DNA of 64,000 bases, taken from the NCBI RefSeq assembly GCF_014649695.1, contig NZ_BMTN01000007.1, positions 124,001 through 188,000 of the forward strand, written 5' to 3'. Shown piece after piece: positions 8,555-18,882 of this stretch. This DNA is from Streptomyces kurssanovii. GTDB lineage: Bacteria > Actinomycetota > Actinomycetes > Streptomycetales > Streptomycetaceae. The notes beneath the pieces were generated by a model. That model was not told where the DNA came from. It searched no databases and saw nothing but the letters and a program-made list of their open reading frames with translations. Position 1 is the stretch's first letter. Every line of letters starts with the position of its first letter. The position numbers were made by a program, and so were the translations under genes.

Positions 8555-8890
8555 ATGATCCAGGCAGAGGGCGTGGCCGCGGTGACGGACACGGATTTCG
8601 ACGCCGTGGTGCTCGGCGCGGACCGTCCGGTTCTCGTGGAGTTCACCGCGGACTGGTGCGGTCCGTGCCGTCAGCTCGCACCGGTGCTGAGCGCGGTCGC
8701 CCGCGAGGAGGCCGGGCGGCTGAAGGTGCTGCAGATCGACGCCGACACCAATCCGGAGACGGTCGTCCGCTACGGCGTGCTGTCGATGCCGACGCTCATG
8801 GTCTTCGACGGGGGTGAGCCCGTGAAGTCCATGGTCGGAGCGCGCCCCAAGCGCCGGCTTCTCCAGGAGCTGGAGGACGTCCTCGGCTGA
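8555..8890 (+). CDS. thioredoxin
   Basis: 111 residues, the usual size of a single-domain thioredoxin. Active site W34-C35-G-P-C38 and the cis-proline motif SMPTLMVFDGG are present. Cytoplasmic dithiol reductant, recycled by a thioredoxin reductase encoded elsewhere. A GGAGG site lies inside the last codons of the preceding MerR gene, three bases from which this gene starts. The pair is therefore one operon, and expression is likely tied to the signal sensed by the MerR protein. It is probably an accessory thioredoxin rather than the housekeeping copy, which usually sits beside trxB (inference). Confidence 0.93.
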   Translation: MIQAEGVAAVTDTDFDAVVLGADRPVLVEFTADWCGPCRQLAPVLSAVAREEAGRLKVLQIDADTNPETVVRYGVLSMPTLMVFDGGEPVKSMVGARPKRRLLQELEDVLG

Positions 8891-8952
8891 CAGGGGACGC
8901 GACGGCGGCGGCCGCGCGGCAGGAGCACCTTCGCACCGCGGCGCCCGCGGAT

Positions 8953-8972
8953 GCCCGGCCGTGCGGCCGGGC
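8953..8972 (+). terminator. hairpin terminator after thioredoxin
   Basis: Arms GCCCGGCC and GGCCGGGC with a GTGC loop, 62 bases after the thioredoxin stop and before the convergent sigma-factor pseudogene. Confidence 0.6.
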
Positions 8973-9088
8973 GAAGCGCCTCCCCGCGATCGGCGGCCGC
9001 TGACCGAGCAGAGGGCCGTCTCGCCCCGGAAGCCCTTCGGCCGGGGGCACTTCGCGCTCCACGGCCGCCGCCGGCCCGTGAGGGATGG

Positions 9089-9713
9089 TCACGACAGCTG
9101 CCACGGGCGGAGCTTGTCCGGGTTGCGCACCGCCCAGATCCGCGTGATCCGGTCGTCGTCGGCGACCTCGAAACGCGAACACCGCCTCGATCCGGCCCCC
9201 GGACTCGACCACCAGGCCCGGCACCCCGTTGACCGTGCGCTCGAGGATCGTGCCGGGCGGCGAGAACCGGGCGATCTAGAGGTAGAGGCGGGCGATCGGC
9301 TCCGCGCCCTCGATCGGCAGCAGGTGGGCGACGGCGCGGCCACCGCCGTCGGAGATCGCGGTCGCGGCCGGGTCGAGCAGACCGAGCAGGGCCTCGATGT
9401 CCTGCGCCTCCCAGGCCGCCTTGAACCGCCGGACGACGCCCGCCTGCCTGGCCGCGTCCGGGCTCGCCCCGGCCCGCGCGGCGGCGACGCGACGGCGGGC
9501 CGAGGACGCCAGCTGCCGGCACGCCGCCGGGCTGCGGCCGACGATCCCGGCCACCTCGGCGAACGGGTACCGGAAGACGTCGTGCAACACGAACGCGACG
9601 CGCTCGGCCGGGGTCGTCGACTCGCACACGACCAGCAGGGCCATGGTCACCGACTCGTCGAGGGTGATCCGGTCGGCCGGATCCACGCCGAGGCCGAGCC
9701 GCAGCCCGGGCAC
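9089..9713 (-). pseudogene. broken ECF41/SigJ-type sigma factor
   Basis: Translated minus-strand pieces are clearly an ECF41-type sigma factor. Sigma region 4 is seen in DPADRITLDESVTMALL, TPAERVAFVLHDVFRYPFAE and GRSPAACRQLASSARRRV, followed by the SnoaL-like extension (FKAAWEAQDIEALLGLLDP). The gene is broken in three ways. Sigma region 2, the -10-binding half, is missing upstream. A TAG stop interrupts the SnoaL domain near 9276. An extra T in VFAF(T)EVADD near 9170 shifts the frame before the conserved tail FEVADDDRITRIWAVRNPDKLRPW. It cannot make a working sigma factor. Confidence 0.82.
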
Positions 9714-9871
9714 GCCACCGTCCTGCTGCTGCGCGAGGCCATCGGATACTGACCTCCCACGCGAGGACGCCAGAACGCCGCCGGGGCGGACGGCGAGCCG
9801 TATCGCGCTCGCCCCCCGCGTGCCGCACAGCGGCGATCGGGCCGGGACACCCGTGGACTGGAGGTGACCCC

Positions 9872-9907
9872 TGTGACGGCGCGGGGCCCGGTCCCCGCGC
9901 CGTCACA
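9872..9907. terminator. 15-bp hairpin upstream of helR
   Basis: Perfect 15-bp arms (9872-9886 and 9893-9907) with a 6-base loop. It lies between the sigma-factor remnant and the HelR promoter region, so it may insulate the latter from upstream transcription. Confidence 0.6.
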
Positions 9908-9974
9908 CGGTCCCGAGCCGGGCCCGCAGGAGAGTGCGGCCGCTCCGCCGACGGCAACAAAAAACCCGACCGAA

Positions 9975-10005
9975 TTGACGGCCGGGGCATTTTCCTGGGT
10001 ATATT
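9975..10005 (+). promoter_or_regulatory. candidate helR promoter in an AT-rich leader
   Basis: TTGACG (9975-9980) and TATATT (10000-10005) with 19-bp spacing lie in a stretch that is strikingly AT-rich for this genome (about 9950-10080). The predicted start leaves a leader of about 70 bases before the TTG start codon. Both hexamers are good, but the spacing is long, so a regulator or another -10 register may be involved. Confidence 0.5.
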
Positions 10006-10080
10006 TATTGTTTCCGTCCAAGGGATTCATTACCGGACGGAGAAGTTCAATAAACGTACCTTACCGCGTCAGGAGCTGAA

Positions 10081-12330
10081 TTGTCAACCGAGGAATTGCG
10101 GCGGGAACAGCAATTCGTCTCTCTCGTGCACGAGCGGCTCGACCAGCTCCGCGACGAGGCCGAAGCCGCCCTGAACGCCACGATCGCGCAGGTGGGGACG
10201 GGCAGGCAGGCGCGGGTCGAGCGGGACATCGGTGTCGTCGAGCATTCGGCGTCGCTGGCGGCCCTGAATGCCGCCGACACCGGTCTGGTATTCGGCCGCA
10301 TCGACCGGCGTGACGGAGTCACCCATCACATCGGGCGCACCGGAATCCGCCGTGACGACGCGGAACGCACTCCTCTGCTGATCGACTGGCGGGCACCCGT
10401 CGCGCGCCCGTTCTATCTCGCCACCGGTCACGAGCCGATGGGACTGCGCCGCCGGCGGCACATCACCACGCAGGGGCGGACGGTCACCGCACTGCACGAC
10501 GAGATCATGGACCTGGCCGACACCACCCGCACCGGCTACGAGTCCCACGACGCCGACGAGGTGCTGCTCGCCGCGCTGGGCAGCGCCCGCACCGGGCGGA
10601 TGGGCGACATCGTGTCGACCATCCAGGCCGAGCAGGACCGGATCATCCGCGCTCCGCAGCGCGGTGTCCTCGTCGTGGAGGGCGGACCGGGAACGGGCAA
10701 GACCGCGGTAGCCCTCCACAGGGCCGCCTATCTGCTGTACGCGCACCGGGAACAGCTCTCCAAGCGCGCGGTGCTGATCGTCGGACCGAATCCGGCCTTC
10801 CTCGGCTACATCGGGGAGGTGCTGCCCTCGCTCGGCGAGACAGGTGTCCTGCTGTCGACGGTCGGCGAGCTCTTCCCCGGTGTGCACGCCACGGGCACCG
10901 ACAGCCCCGCCGCCGCGGCCGTCAAGGGCCGGGCGGACATGGCGGACGTCCTGGCGGAGGCGGTACGCGACCGCCAGCAGGTGCCCGACAAGGACGAGCC
11001 GCTCGTCGTGCCGCATGACGACGGAGACCTCGTCATCGACTGGGGCATGGCCGTCGAGGCCCGGCACAAGGCCCGCGAGACGGGGCTGCCGCACAATCTC
11101 GCCCGCCCCCACTTCGTGTTCCGGATCATCGACGACCTGACGACCCAGCTCGCGGACCGCATCGGCGCCGACCCGTACGGAGGGCCCAACTTCCTCGGGC
11201 CCGACGACATCGCGCAGCTCGGCAAGGCCATCGCCGCCAGCTCCGACGTCCACGCCGCGATCGCCACGCTGTGGCCGCCGCTCACGCCGCAGGAGTTCCT
11301 GGCGGACTTCCTCGCGGAGCCGGTCCATCTGCCGGCGGAGGAGGCCGCACTCCTCAGACGCGCCACGGGCCCGTGGACCCCGGCCGACGTGCCGCTGCTC
11401 GACGAGGCCGCCGAACTCCTCGGCGAGGACGACTCCGCGGCCCTCGCCCGTGCCGAGGCCGAGCGCGCGCGGCAGATCGCCTACGCCCAAGGCGTGCTCG
11501 AAGTCTCCTACGCCTCACGGACGTACGAGTTCGAGGACAAGGAGGACGAGGACTCGGAGGTCCTCGCCGCGCACGACATCATCGACGCCGAGCGGATGGC
11601 CGAACGCCAGGAGGAGGCGGACCACCGCAGCGCCGCGGAACGGGCCGCCGCCGACCGGACCTGGGCGTTCGGGCACATCATCGTCGACGAGGCGCAGGAG
11701 CTCTCGCAGATGGCGTGGCGGCTGCTGATGCGCCGCTGCCCGACCCGGTCGATGACGCTGGTCGGCGACCCCGCCCAGACCGGCGACGCGGCCGGCTGCG
11801 AGTCGTGGCAGGAGATCCTCGAGCCGTACGTCGGTGACCGCTTCGAGCACACCCGGCTGGGCGTCAACTACCGGACGCCGGCGGAGATCATGGCCCTGGC
11901 CGCCGAGGTGCGGCGCAGCAAGGACCCGGCGTTCGAACCGCCGCGTTCGGTGCGCTCGACCGGGGTCGAGCCGTGGGAGGTGACGGTGGACCCGGCGGAG
12001 CTCGCCGCCACCGTCGCCGCCCGGGTGGCCGACGCGCCGCGCGAGGGCCGGATCGCGGTGATCGCCCCCACCGTCCTGCACGCCGCGATCGCGGGCGTGG
12101 TTCCGGACGTGTCCGCCACGGGCGAGCCCGATCTGACGCGGCCCGTGGTCCTGCTCGACCCGAGGGCCGCCAAGGGCCTGGAGTTCGACACCGTGATCGT
12201 GGCGGAACCGGACCTGATCCGTTCCGCTTCCCTCCAGGGTGTGAACGACCTCTACGTGGCGTACACCAGGGCGACGCAGCGCCTGGGAGTGGTGCGCAGC
12301 GGCGGCCGGCGCGGAACCGGAGCCGCCTGA
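10081..12330 (+). CDS. helR: HelR/HelD-type RNA polymerase recycling ATPase (UvrD-like)
   Basis: 749 residues from a TTG start placed 6 bases after AGGAG. The N-terminal part is the charged coiled-coil arm found in HelD proteins (EELRREQQFVSLVHERLDQL). Superfamily-1 ATPase motifs follow: Walker A GGPGTGKT (about 201-208), DEAQELSQMAWR (about 536), VGDPAQTGD, the arginine-containing NYRTPAEI, and the C-terminal VAYTRATQRLGVV. The family dislodges stalled RNA polymerase from DNA, and actinobacterial HelR members give rifamycin tolerance. No rifamycin-associated element was recognised upstream. It is monocistronic and ends at a strong bidirectional terminator. Its near-full family length and intact motifs indicate a functional gene. 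Confidence 0.9.
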   Translation: MSTEELRREQQFVSLVHERLDQLRDEAEAALNATIAQVGTGRQARVERDIGVVEHSASLAALNAADTGLVFGRIDRRDGVTHHIGRTGIRRDDAERTPLLIDWRAPVARPFYLATGHEPMGLRRRRHITTQGRTVTALHDEIMDLADTTRTGYESHDADEVLLAALGSARTGRMGDIVSTIQAEQDRIIRAPQRGVLVVEGGPGTGKTAVALHRAAYLLYAHREQLSKRAVLIVGPNPAFLGYIGEVLPSLGETGVLLSTVGELFPGVHATGTDSPAAAAVKGRADMADVLAEAVRDRQQVPDKDEPLVVPHDDGDLVIDWGMAVEARHKARETGLPHNLARPHFVFRIIDDLTTQLADRIGADPYGGPNFLGPDDIAQLGKAIAASSDVHAAIATLWPPLTPQEFLADFLAEPVHLPAEEAALLRRATGPWTPADVPLLDEAAELLGEDDSAALARAEAERARQIAYAQGVLEVSYASRTYEFEDKEDEDSEVLAAHDIIDAERMAERQEEADHRSAAERAAADRTWAFGHIIVDEAQELSQMAWRLLMRRCPTRSMTLVGDPAQTGDAAGCESWQEILEPYVGDRFEHTRLGVNYRTPAEIMALAAEVRRSKDPAFEPPRSVRSTGVEPWEVTVDPAELAATVAARVADAPREGRIAVIAPTVLHAAIAGVVPDVSATGEPDLTRPVVLLDPRAAKGLEFDTVIVAEPDLIRSASLQGVNDLYVAYTRATQRLGVVRSGGRRGTGAA

Positions 12331-12371
12331 GCCACCGCCGACGTTCGGAGCGAGCGGGAGCTTCGCCGGGA

Positions 12372-12420
12372 ACGCGCGACGGCCGCGGCCACCTCCACGG
12401 TGGACGCGGCCGTCGCGCGT
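12372..12420. terminator. bidirectional terminator between helR and glgB
   Basis: 16-bp perfect arms (12372-12387 and 12405-12420) enclose a second 5-bp stem (CCACC/GGTGG). It sits 41 bases after the helR stop and 15 bases after the glgB stop on the other strand, so it can serve both genes. Confidence 0.85.
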
Positions 12421-12435
12421 CGGCTCCGGCGGGGA

Positions 12436-15400
12436 TCAGGCCGGCCGGAACCAGACCGTCGCCAGCGGCGGCAGGGTCGGGGCGATCGACGTACGGCGGC
12501 CGTGGGACTCCACCTGCTCCGCCTTCATCGGGTCCGCGTTGAGGACGCCGGATCCGCCGAAGCGCTCCTCGTCGGTGTTGAGGACCTCCGCCCAGGCGAT
12601 GACCGTCTCCGGGACGCCCAGCCGGTAGCCGTGCCGCACGACCGGCGAGAAGTTGCTCACCGCGAGCAGCGGCGAACCGTGCTTGTCGAAGCGCAGGAAG
12701 GCGAAGACGTTGTCCTCCCACGCCCCGCCGTCCACCCATGCGAAGCCCTCCGGCACGGTGTCCCGCTGCCACAGCGCCGGAGCCTTGCCGTACACGGTGT
12801 TCAGCTCGCGCACGAGGTCACGCACACCGCGGTGGTCGGGCTCCGCCGCGTACGACGGGTCGAGCAGCCACCAGTCGGGGCCGTGGCCCTCGGACCACTC
12901 GGCCCCCTGGGCGAACTCCTGCCCCATGAACAGGAGCTGCTTGCCGGGGTGGGCCCACATGAAGCCGAGATAGGCGCGGTGGTTGGCCCGCTGCTGCCAC
13001 CAGTCGCCGGGCATCTTGCTGACCAGCGCACGCTTGCCGTGCACGACCTCGTCGTGCGAGATCGGCAGGACGTAGTTCTCGCTGTAGGCGTACACCATCG
13101 AGAACGTCATCTCGTTGTGGTGGAACTTGCGGTGCACCGGTTCGTGCTCGACGTAGCCCAGCGAGTCGTGCATCCAGCCCATGTTCCACTTCAGGCCGAA
13201 GCCGAGCCCGCCGAAGCCGTCGTGGCCCACGTGGTGGGTGGCCCGGGTGACGCCGTCCCAGGCCGTGGACTCCTCCGCGACCGTGACCACGCCGGGGCAC
13301 CGCCGGTACACGGTCGCGTTCATCTCCTGGAGGAAGGCGACGGCGTCCAGGTTCTCCCTGCCGCCGTGCACGTTCGGCGACCATTCGCCGTCCTCGCGGG
13401 AGTAGTCGAGGTAGAGCATCGAGGCGACCGCGTCGACCCGCAGGCCGTCGATGTGGAACTCCTCACACCAGTACGTCGCGTTGGCCACCAGGAAGTTGCG
13501 GACCTCCTTGCGCCCGTAGTCGAACTCGAGGGTGCCCCAGTCGGGGTGCGCCGCCCGTGCCGGGTCGCTGTGTTCGTACAGGGGGCGTCCGTCGAACTCG
13601 GCCAGCGCCCAGTCGTCCCGGGGGAAGTGCGCCGGCACCCAGTCCACCAGCACGCCGATGCCCGCCCGGTGCAGGCTGTCCACCAGGTGCCGGAAGTCGT
13701 CCGGGGTCCCCATGCGCGACGTCGGCGCGTAGAAGCCGGTGACCTGGTAGCCCCAGGAACCGCCGAAGGGATGTTCGGCGACCGGCATGAACTCCACATG
13801 GGTGAAGCCGAGGTCCTTCACGTACTTCGGGAGCTGCACCGCGAGCTGGCGGTAGGTCAGCCCCGGGCGCCAGGAGGGGAGGTGCACCTCGTAGACGGAC
13901 AGCGGCGCCTCGTGGACGGGCAGCTCGCCGCGGCGCGCCATCCACTCCTGGTCGCCCCACTCGTGGTGCGACTCGGTCACGATCGACGCGTTGGCGGGCG
14001 GCACTTCCGTGCGCCGGGCCATCGGGTCGGCCCGCTGCGTGTACGAGCCGTCCGGGCGCATGATCTCGAACTTGTAGAGCGCGCCGTCGCCGATGCCGGG
14101 CAGGAACAGCTCCCACACGCCGGTCGCGCCGAGTGAGCGCATGGGGAAGCCGGAACCGTCCCAGAAGTTGAAGTCGCCGACCACACGGACGCCGCGCGCG
14201 TTCGGCGCCCAGACGGTGAACCGGGTGCCGGTGACGCCCTGGTGCGTCATCGGATGCGCGCCCAGCGCCCGCCACAGCTCCTCGTGCCTGCCCTCGCCGA
14301 TCAGATGCAGGTCGAGCTCACCGAGAGCGGGAAGGAAGCGGTACGGGTCCTCGACCTCGAAACCGTCCTCATGGCCTTCGTAGGTGACGAGGAGACGGTA
14401 GTCGGGGGTCGTCCGCAGGGGGAGGACGCCGGAGAAGAGGCCGTCGCCGTCGTCGTTCAGCTCGGTGCGCAGGCCCTTGGCGAGGACGGTCACGGACAGG
14501 GCGTGCGGACGCAGCACGCGCAGCTCGACGCCGCCGCGCACCGAGTGGGCGCCGAGCAGGGCGTGCGGGTCGTGGTGGCCGCCGCTGAGGAGCCGGCCCC
14601 GGTCGTCGTCGCCGAGCGGCTTCGCCGCGCGCACACCCCGTCCGTCGCGCGGCCGGGGAGCGCCGGCCGGCTTGGCACGGGCCGCCTTGCCGGGGCCGGA
14701 CGAGGACCCGCCCTGGCCGGCGGACGCGGTGCCGGTCCCGTCCTGACCGGCCGGGTCGCCGGAACCGGCGGCCGCCGGCCGGGTGCCGGCGGTCCCGGCA
14801 GTGGTCCTGGTGGCGGCCCCCGCTGTCGTCCCGGCCGCGCTGCCGCCGGTCGCCTCAGCCCTTGCCTCGGTGGTCCCGTTCGCCGGGCTCGCCGTGGGGG
14901 CGTCGGCGGCGGGAACGTCCGTGCCCGTGCCGCCGGTCCGGGTGCTCTTCGTGCGGGTGGCGCCCGCCCTGGCGCGGGCGGACCCGGCCGGTGCGGTCCC
15001 CGCTCCGGCGGCCTTGGTGGCACCCGCCCGGGCACGCGCCGCACGCGCGGGCCGGGCCGCGGTGTCGCTCGAGCCTGCCGGCTGGGGTACGGCCGCGTCC
15101 GCCTCGGCGGTGACGGTCACGGACCCGGCCGCCGCCTCCGGCTCCGCCGCTTCGGCGGTGTTCGCGCGTGCGGCCTTCCTCCCGCCGGAGCGAGCCGGGC
15201 GGGCCCCGGGGCGCGGCGGCACGGAACCGGCTCCGGCGTCGGCCGTGCCGGCCGCCCCCGCCGCCTCGTCCCCGGCGGGCACGGAGCCCTCCGGGGCGGT
15301 GGAGCCGGCCTCGGCCGGCTGCGGGGTCCCGGTCACGGACGGCTCGTCACCGGCGGGCGGCGTGCCGGGGTCGGTCTCGGAACCAGGGGCACGGCCGGAG

Positions 15401-15540
15401 CCGGACCTCGTCCTCTCCGTGCCGCGCACCGCGCCCGGCTCGGCCGGCCCGGCGGGTCCGGTCTCTGCGCTGTGCGTCTCGGTCGGCTGGTGCGGGACTT
15501 CCGGTCCCGAGGGCTTGCGGGACGACGGTCGGGCGGTCAC
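12436..15540 (-). CDS. glgB: 1,4-alpha-glucan branching enzyme with long disordered N-terminal extension
   Basis: 1,034 residues, against about 730-770 for usual Streptomyces GlgB. The first roughly 310 residues are low-complexity Ala/Gly/Thr/Pro/Arg sequence with no recognisable domain. The core then begins at [16 protein letters not shown] with the N-terminal beta-sandwich, a CBM48 region and the GH13 catalytic barrel. The expected nucleophile is D703 in GLRVDAV and the acid/base is E756 in VTVAEEST; the third carboxylate is in [10 protein letters not shown]. It introduces alpha-1,6 branches into glucan made by GlgE. It is the last gene of the glgE-treS-mak-glgB run, 51 bases after mak. Start is a GTG, and the extension keeps Streptomyces codon use, so it is probably translated. 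Confidence 0.93.
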   Translation of the reverse strand: MTARPSSRKPSGPEVPHQPTETHSAETGPAGPAEPGAVRGTERTRSGSGRAPGSETDPGTPPAGDEPSVTGTPQPAEAGSTAPEGSVPAGDEAAGAAGTADAGAGSVPPRPGARPARSGGRKAARANTAEAAEPEAAAGSVTVTAEADAAVPQPAGSSDTAARPARAARARAGATKAAGAGTAPAGSARARAGATRTKSTRTGGTGTDVPAADAPTASPANGTTEARAEATGGSAAGTTAGAATRTTAGTAGTRPAAAGSGDPAGQDGTGTASAGQGGSSSGPGKAARAKPAGAPRPRDGRGVRAAKPLGDDDRGRLLSGGHHDPHALLGAHSVRGGVELRVLRPHALSVTVLAKGLRTELNDDGDGLFSGVLPLRTTPDYRLLVTYEGHEDGFEVEDPYRFLPALGELDLHLIGEGRHEELWRALGAHPMTHQGVTGTRFTVWAPNARGVRVVGDFNFWDGSGFPMRSLGATGVWELFLPGIGDGALYKFEIMRPDGSYTQRADPMARRTEVPPANASIVTESHHEWGDQEWMARRGELPVHEAPLSVYEVHLPSWRPGLTYRQLAVQLPKYVKDLGFTHVEFMPVAEHPFGGSWGYQVTGFYAPTSRMGTPDDFRHLVDSLHRAGIGVLVDWVPAHFPRDDWALAEFDGRPLYEHSDPARAAHPDWGTLEFDYGRKEVRNFLVANATYWCEEFHIDGLRVDAVASMLYLDYSREDGEWSPNVHGGRENLDAVAFLQEMNATVYRRCPGVVTVAEESTAWDGVTRATHHVGHDGFGGLGFGLKWNMGWMHDSLGYVEHEPVHRKFHHNEMTFSMVYAYSENYVLPISHDEVVHGKRALVSKMPGDWWQQRANHRAYLGFMWAHPGKQLLFMGQEFAQGAEWSEGHGPDWWLLDPSYAAEPDHRGVRDLVRELNTVYGKAPALWQRDTVPEGFAWVDGGAWEDNVFAFLRFDKHGSPLLAVSNFSPVVRHGYRLGVPETVIAWAEVLNTDEERFGGSGVLNADPMKAEQVESHGRRTSIAPTLPPLATVWFRPA

Positions 15541-15591
15541 GGATTCGGCCTCCTAGGGCGGCAGATGCGTCGGTGGGGGAAGCGGTGCAGG

Positions 15592-16974
15592 TCAGTCGAG
15601 TGCGGCGAGGCGTTCGATCGCGGCCATCGGCACGGGTAGCCAGTCCGGCCGGTGTCTGGCCTCGTAGACGACTTCGTACACGGCCTTGTCGGTCTCGTAG
15701 GCGCGGAGCAGTTCGGGCTCCTCGCGCGGGTCGTCGCCGCCGGCCTCGGCGTAGCCGTCGCAGTACGCCGCACGGCACCGCTCCGCCCACCCCGGGTTCC
15801 AGGGGCGGTGCGTACGGGCCGCGTAGTCGAAGGAGCGGAGCATGCCCGCCACATCGCGCACGGCGGGCTGCGGACGGCACCGTTCGGTGAGCGGCCTGGC
15901 CGGCTCGCCCTCGAAGTCGATGACGGACCAGGGGGTGTCCTTCGGGCCTCGCAGTATCTGGCCGAGATGCAGGTCCCCGTGCACCCGTTGGGCCGCCCAG
16001 GTGCGCCCGCGTCCGCCGAGGGTGGCCACCGCGTCGAAGGCGGCGCGCAGCCGCGGCACGTACGGAACCAGCGCGGGCACCGACTGCGCGGCCGTCTCCA
16101 GCCGCCGGACCATCGTCGCCGCCAGCCGCTCGGTCTGCTGCCCGCCGAGTTTCACCGTCGGCAGGGTGTCGGCGAGCACCGTGTGCACCTCGGCGGTCAC
16201 CCGGCCCAGCTCACGGGCCTCGCCCTGGAAGGAGCGGTCGGCGGCCAGCGCCTCGAGCGCGAGCACCCAGCCGTCGCGGGAACCCGGCAGGAACGGCTGG
16301 AGAACGCCGAGGGTGAAAGGTTCCGGCGCGCTCGTCCCGTACCAGGCGACCGGTGCGGGCACCCGTGCGCAACCGGCCCGGGCGAGGGCGAGCGGCAGTT
16401 CGAGGTCGGGGTTGGGCCCCGGGTGGATACGCCGGAACAGCTTGAGGATGTACGCGTCGCCGTAGACGAGCGACGAGTTGGACTGCTCCGCGTCCAGCGG
16501 CCGTGCGGGCAGCCGGGCCGGCAGGGCGGGCGCGCCGTCGAACCGCTCGAAGCGCAGCGGCCCGAGCAGGCCCGGTGTGCGCAGCCGTTCCAGCAGGAGC
16601 GCGGCGAGCCGCGGGTCGCGGGTCCCCTCGTACACGGTCCGTCCGGCGAGCGGTCCGTCGGAGAGATGGCCGATCAACGCGGGTGCCATCGGCGGCGGCA
16701 GCGTCTCACGCACGCCGATGAGCAGTTGGTAGCAGTCTGCGGACGACCGCACGGGCACGTCCCGCTGCGTGACCCGCACGAGCAGGTGCAGCAGCCCGGG
16801 GCCGGGCCCGTTCAGGGGCAGCAGCTCCGTCGCGGAGACGAGTGAGAAGCCTCCGACCGCGTACCCCTTGCCCGCGAACCAGCGCTGTTCGGGCAGCCAT
16901 TGGCGCAGCAGTGGGGCGAGCGAGGGAAGCAGACCGAGCGGAGTCCGGGTGGATGCAGCCTCCGACATGGGCAT
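15592..16974 (-). CDS. mak: maltokinase
   Basis: 460 residues, the family's usual length (also called Pep2). The aminoglycoside-phosphotransferase-like fold shows in QRVHGDLHLGQIL (catalytic Asp) and WSVIDFEGEPARPL (metal-binding Asp), with the typical N-terminal cap LRQWLPEQRWFAGKGY. It phosphorylates maltose with ATP to maltose-1-phosphate, the substrate of GlgE. In many actinomycetes it forms a complex with TreS, whose gene lies just upstream here. A second in-frame ATG two codons in is an equally good start. A hairpin separates it from treS, so its level may be set independently. Confidence 0.94.
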   Translation of the reverse strand: MPMSEAASTRTPLGLLPSLAPLLRQWLPEQRWFAGKGYAVGGFSLVSATELLPLNGPGPGLLHLLVRVTQRDVPVRSSADCYQLLIGVRETLPPPMAPALIGHLSDGPLAGRTVYEGTRDPRLAALLLERLRTPGLLGPLRFERFDGAPALPARLPARPLDAEQSNSSLVYGDAYILKLFRRIHPGPNPDLELPLALARAGCARVPAPVAWYGTSAPEPFTLGVLQPFLPGSRDGWVLALEALAADRSFQGEARELGRVTAEVHTVLADTLPTVKLGGQQTERLAATMVRRLETAAQSVPALVPYVPRLRAAFDAVATLGGRGRTWAAQRVHGDLHLGQILRGPKDTPWSVIDFEGEPARPLTERCRPQPAVRDVAGMLRSFDYAARTHRPWNPGWAERCRAAYCDGYAEAGGDDPREEPELLRAYETDKAVYEVVYEARHRPDWLPVPMAAIERLAALD

Positions 16975-17072
16975 CGCGTCCTTTCCCCGGGTACACCACG
17001 AATGCGCAAAGTGTCCCGGATTGCAACGGTGGCTGTCCGGCGGCGCGCGGGGATGAGGGGGGAGTGCCCGAA

Positions 17073-17096
17073 GCGGGGCGGTGGAAACCGCCCCGC
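17073..17096 (-). terminator. hairpin between treS and mak
   Basis: Perfect 10-bp GC stem with a stable four-base loop in the 171-base gap between treS and mak. It could be a partial terminator or an mRNA-processing/stabilising structure, since the genes on either side work in one pathway. Confidence 0.6.
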
Positions 17097-17145
17097 CGGA
17101 GTAGGGGGCGCCTTTCGGACCGGTTCTGTCCCCCTCGTGGACACG

Positions 17146-18882
17146 TCAGGCTGTGACGGCTGCGCTCTTCGCGTCCTTGCGGAGACGGAACCAGTAGAAG
17201 CCGTGGCCTGCCAGGGTCAGCAGGTACGGCCACTGGCCGATCGGCGGGAACCGCACTCCGCCGATGAGTTCCACCGGATGGCGTCCACTGAAGGTCCGCA
17301 GATCGAGCTCCGTCGGCTGCGCGAACCGCGAGAAGTTGTGGACGCACAGGACCAGGTCGTCTCCCCCTTCTTCCTTGGAGGGCGCCTCCCTCAGGAAGGC
17401 GAGTACGGCCGGGTTGGAGGAGGGGAGTTCCGTATACGAACCGAGCCCGAAGGCCGGGTTCTGCTTACGGATCTCGATCATCCGCCGGGTCCAGTGCAGC
17501 AGCGAGGAGGGCGACGACATCGACGCCTCGACGTTGGTGACCTGGTAGCCGTAGACCGGGTCCATGATGGTCGGCAGGTAGAGCCGTCCCGGGTCGCAGG
17601 ACGAGAAGCCCGCGTTGCGGTCCGGGGTCCACTGCATCGGGGTGCGCACGGCGTCCCGGTCGCCGAGCCAGATGTTGTCGCCCATCCCGATCTCGTCCCC
17701 GTAGTAGAGGATCGGTGAGCCGGGCAGCGACAGCAGCAGGGCGGTGAACAGCTCGATCTGGTTGCGGTCGTTGTCGAGCAGAGGCGCGAGCCGCCGACGG
17801 ATGCCGATGTTGGCCCGCATCCGCGGGTCCTTGGCGTACTCGGCGTACATGTAGTCGCGCTCTTCGTCCGTGACCATCTCGAGCGTGAGCTCGTCGTGGT
17901 TGCGCAGGAAGATGCCCCACTGACAGTTCTTCGGGATGGCCGGCGTCTTGGCGAGGATTTCCGAGACCGGATAGCGGGACTCGCGCCGCACCGCCATGAA
18001 GATCCGCGGCATCACGGGGAAGTGGAACGCCATGTGGCACTCGTCCCCGCCGGCCGTGTAGTCGCCGAAGTAGTCGACGACGTCCTCCGGCCACTGGTTG
18101 GCCTCCGCCAGCAGCACCGTGTCCGGGTAGTGCGCGTCGATCTCCTTGCGCACCCGCTTGAGGAAGGAGTGGGTGCGCGGCAGGTTCTCGCAGTTGGTGC
18201 CCTCCTCCTGGTAGAGGTACGGCACCGCGTCCAGCCGGAACCCGTCGATGCCGAGGTCGAGCCAGAACCGCAGCGCGGAGATGATCTCCTCCTGCACGGC
18301 CGGGTTCTCGTAGTTGAGGTCCGGCTGGTGGGAGAAGAACCGGTGCCAGTAGTACTGCTTGCGCACCGGGTCGAAGGTCCAGTTCGACGACTCGGTGTCG
18401 ACGAAGATGATCCGCGCGTCCTGGTACTGCTTGTCGTCGTCGGCCCAGACGTAGTAGTCGCCGTACGGGCCGTCCGGGTCGCTGCGCGACTGGAGGAACC
18501 ACGGGTGCTGGTCGCTGGTGTGGTTCATGACGAAGTCGATGATGACGCGCATCCCGCGCTGGTGGGCGGCGTCGACGAACTCCACGAAGTCGGCCAGGTC
18601 ACCGAACTCGGGGAGCACAGAGGTGTAGTCGGCGACATCGTAACCGCCGTCCCGCAAGGGGGACTTGAAGAACGGCGGCAGCCACAGGCAGTCCACGCCC
18701 AGCCACTGCAGATAGTCCAGTTTGGCGGTGATGCCCTTGAGGTCGCCGACACCGTCGCCGTTGCTGTCCTGGAAGGAGCGGACCAGGACCTCGTAGAAGA
18801 CGGCCCGCTTGAACCAGTCGGGGTCGCGGTCGCGTGCGGGGGTGTCCTCGAACGTGTCGTGGACGGGCTCATTCACGATCAT
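17146..18882 (-). CDS. treS: trehalose synthase (maltose/trehalose isomerase)
   Basis: 578-residue GH13 enzyme. The catalytic triad regions are visible: [20 protein letters not shown] (nucleophile Asp), [18 protein letters not shown] (acid/base Glu) and [19 protein letters not shown] (third carboxylate). The N-terminal [20 protein letters not shown] is typical of the family. It interconverts trehalose and maltose in the cytoplasm, feeding maltose to Mak. The start overlaps the glgE stop by four bases, so the two are translated together. No maltokinase fusion is present; the kinase is the separate gene downstream. Confidence 0.95.
   Translation of the reverse strand: MIVNEPVHDTFEDTPARDRDPDWFKRAVFYEVLVRSFQDSNGDGVGDLKGITAKLDYLQWLGVDCLWLPPFFKSPLRDGGYDVADYTSVLPEFGDLADFVEFVDAAHQRGMRVIIDFVMNHTSDQHPWFLQSRSDPDGPYGDYYVWADDDKQYQDARIIFVDTESSNWTFDPVRKQYYWHRFFSHQPDLNYENPAVQEEIISALRFWLDLGIDGFRLDAVPYLYQEEGTNCENLPRTHSFLKRVRKEIDAHYPDTVLLAEANQWPEDVVDYFGDYTAGGDECHMAFHFPVMPRIFMAVRRESRYPVSEILAKTPAIPKNCQWGIFLRNHDELTLEMVTDEERDYMYAEYAKDPRMRANIGIRRRLAPLLDNDRNQIELFTALLLSLPGSPILYYGDEIGMGDNIWLGDRDAVRTPMQWTPDRNAGFSSCDPGRLYLPTIMDPVYGYQVTNVEASMSSPSSLLHWTRRMIEIRKQNPAFGLGSYTELPSSNPAVLAFLREAPSKEEGGDDLVLCVHNFSRFAQPTELDLRTFSGRHPVELIGGVRFPPIGQWPYLLTLAGHGFYWFRLRKDAKSAAVTA

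Noticed and set aside
9712-9752. Plus-strand peptide ATVLLLREAIGY opposite the sigma-factor remnant, reminiscent of sigma region 4
   Set aside because: Too short, on the wrong strand and without flanking similarity; probably coincidence.
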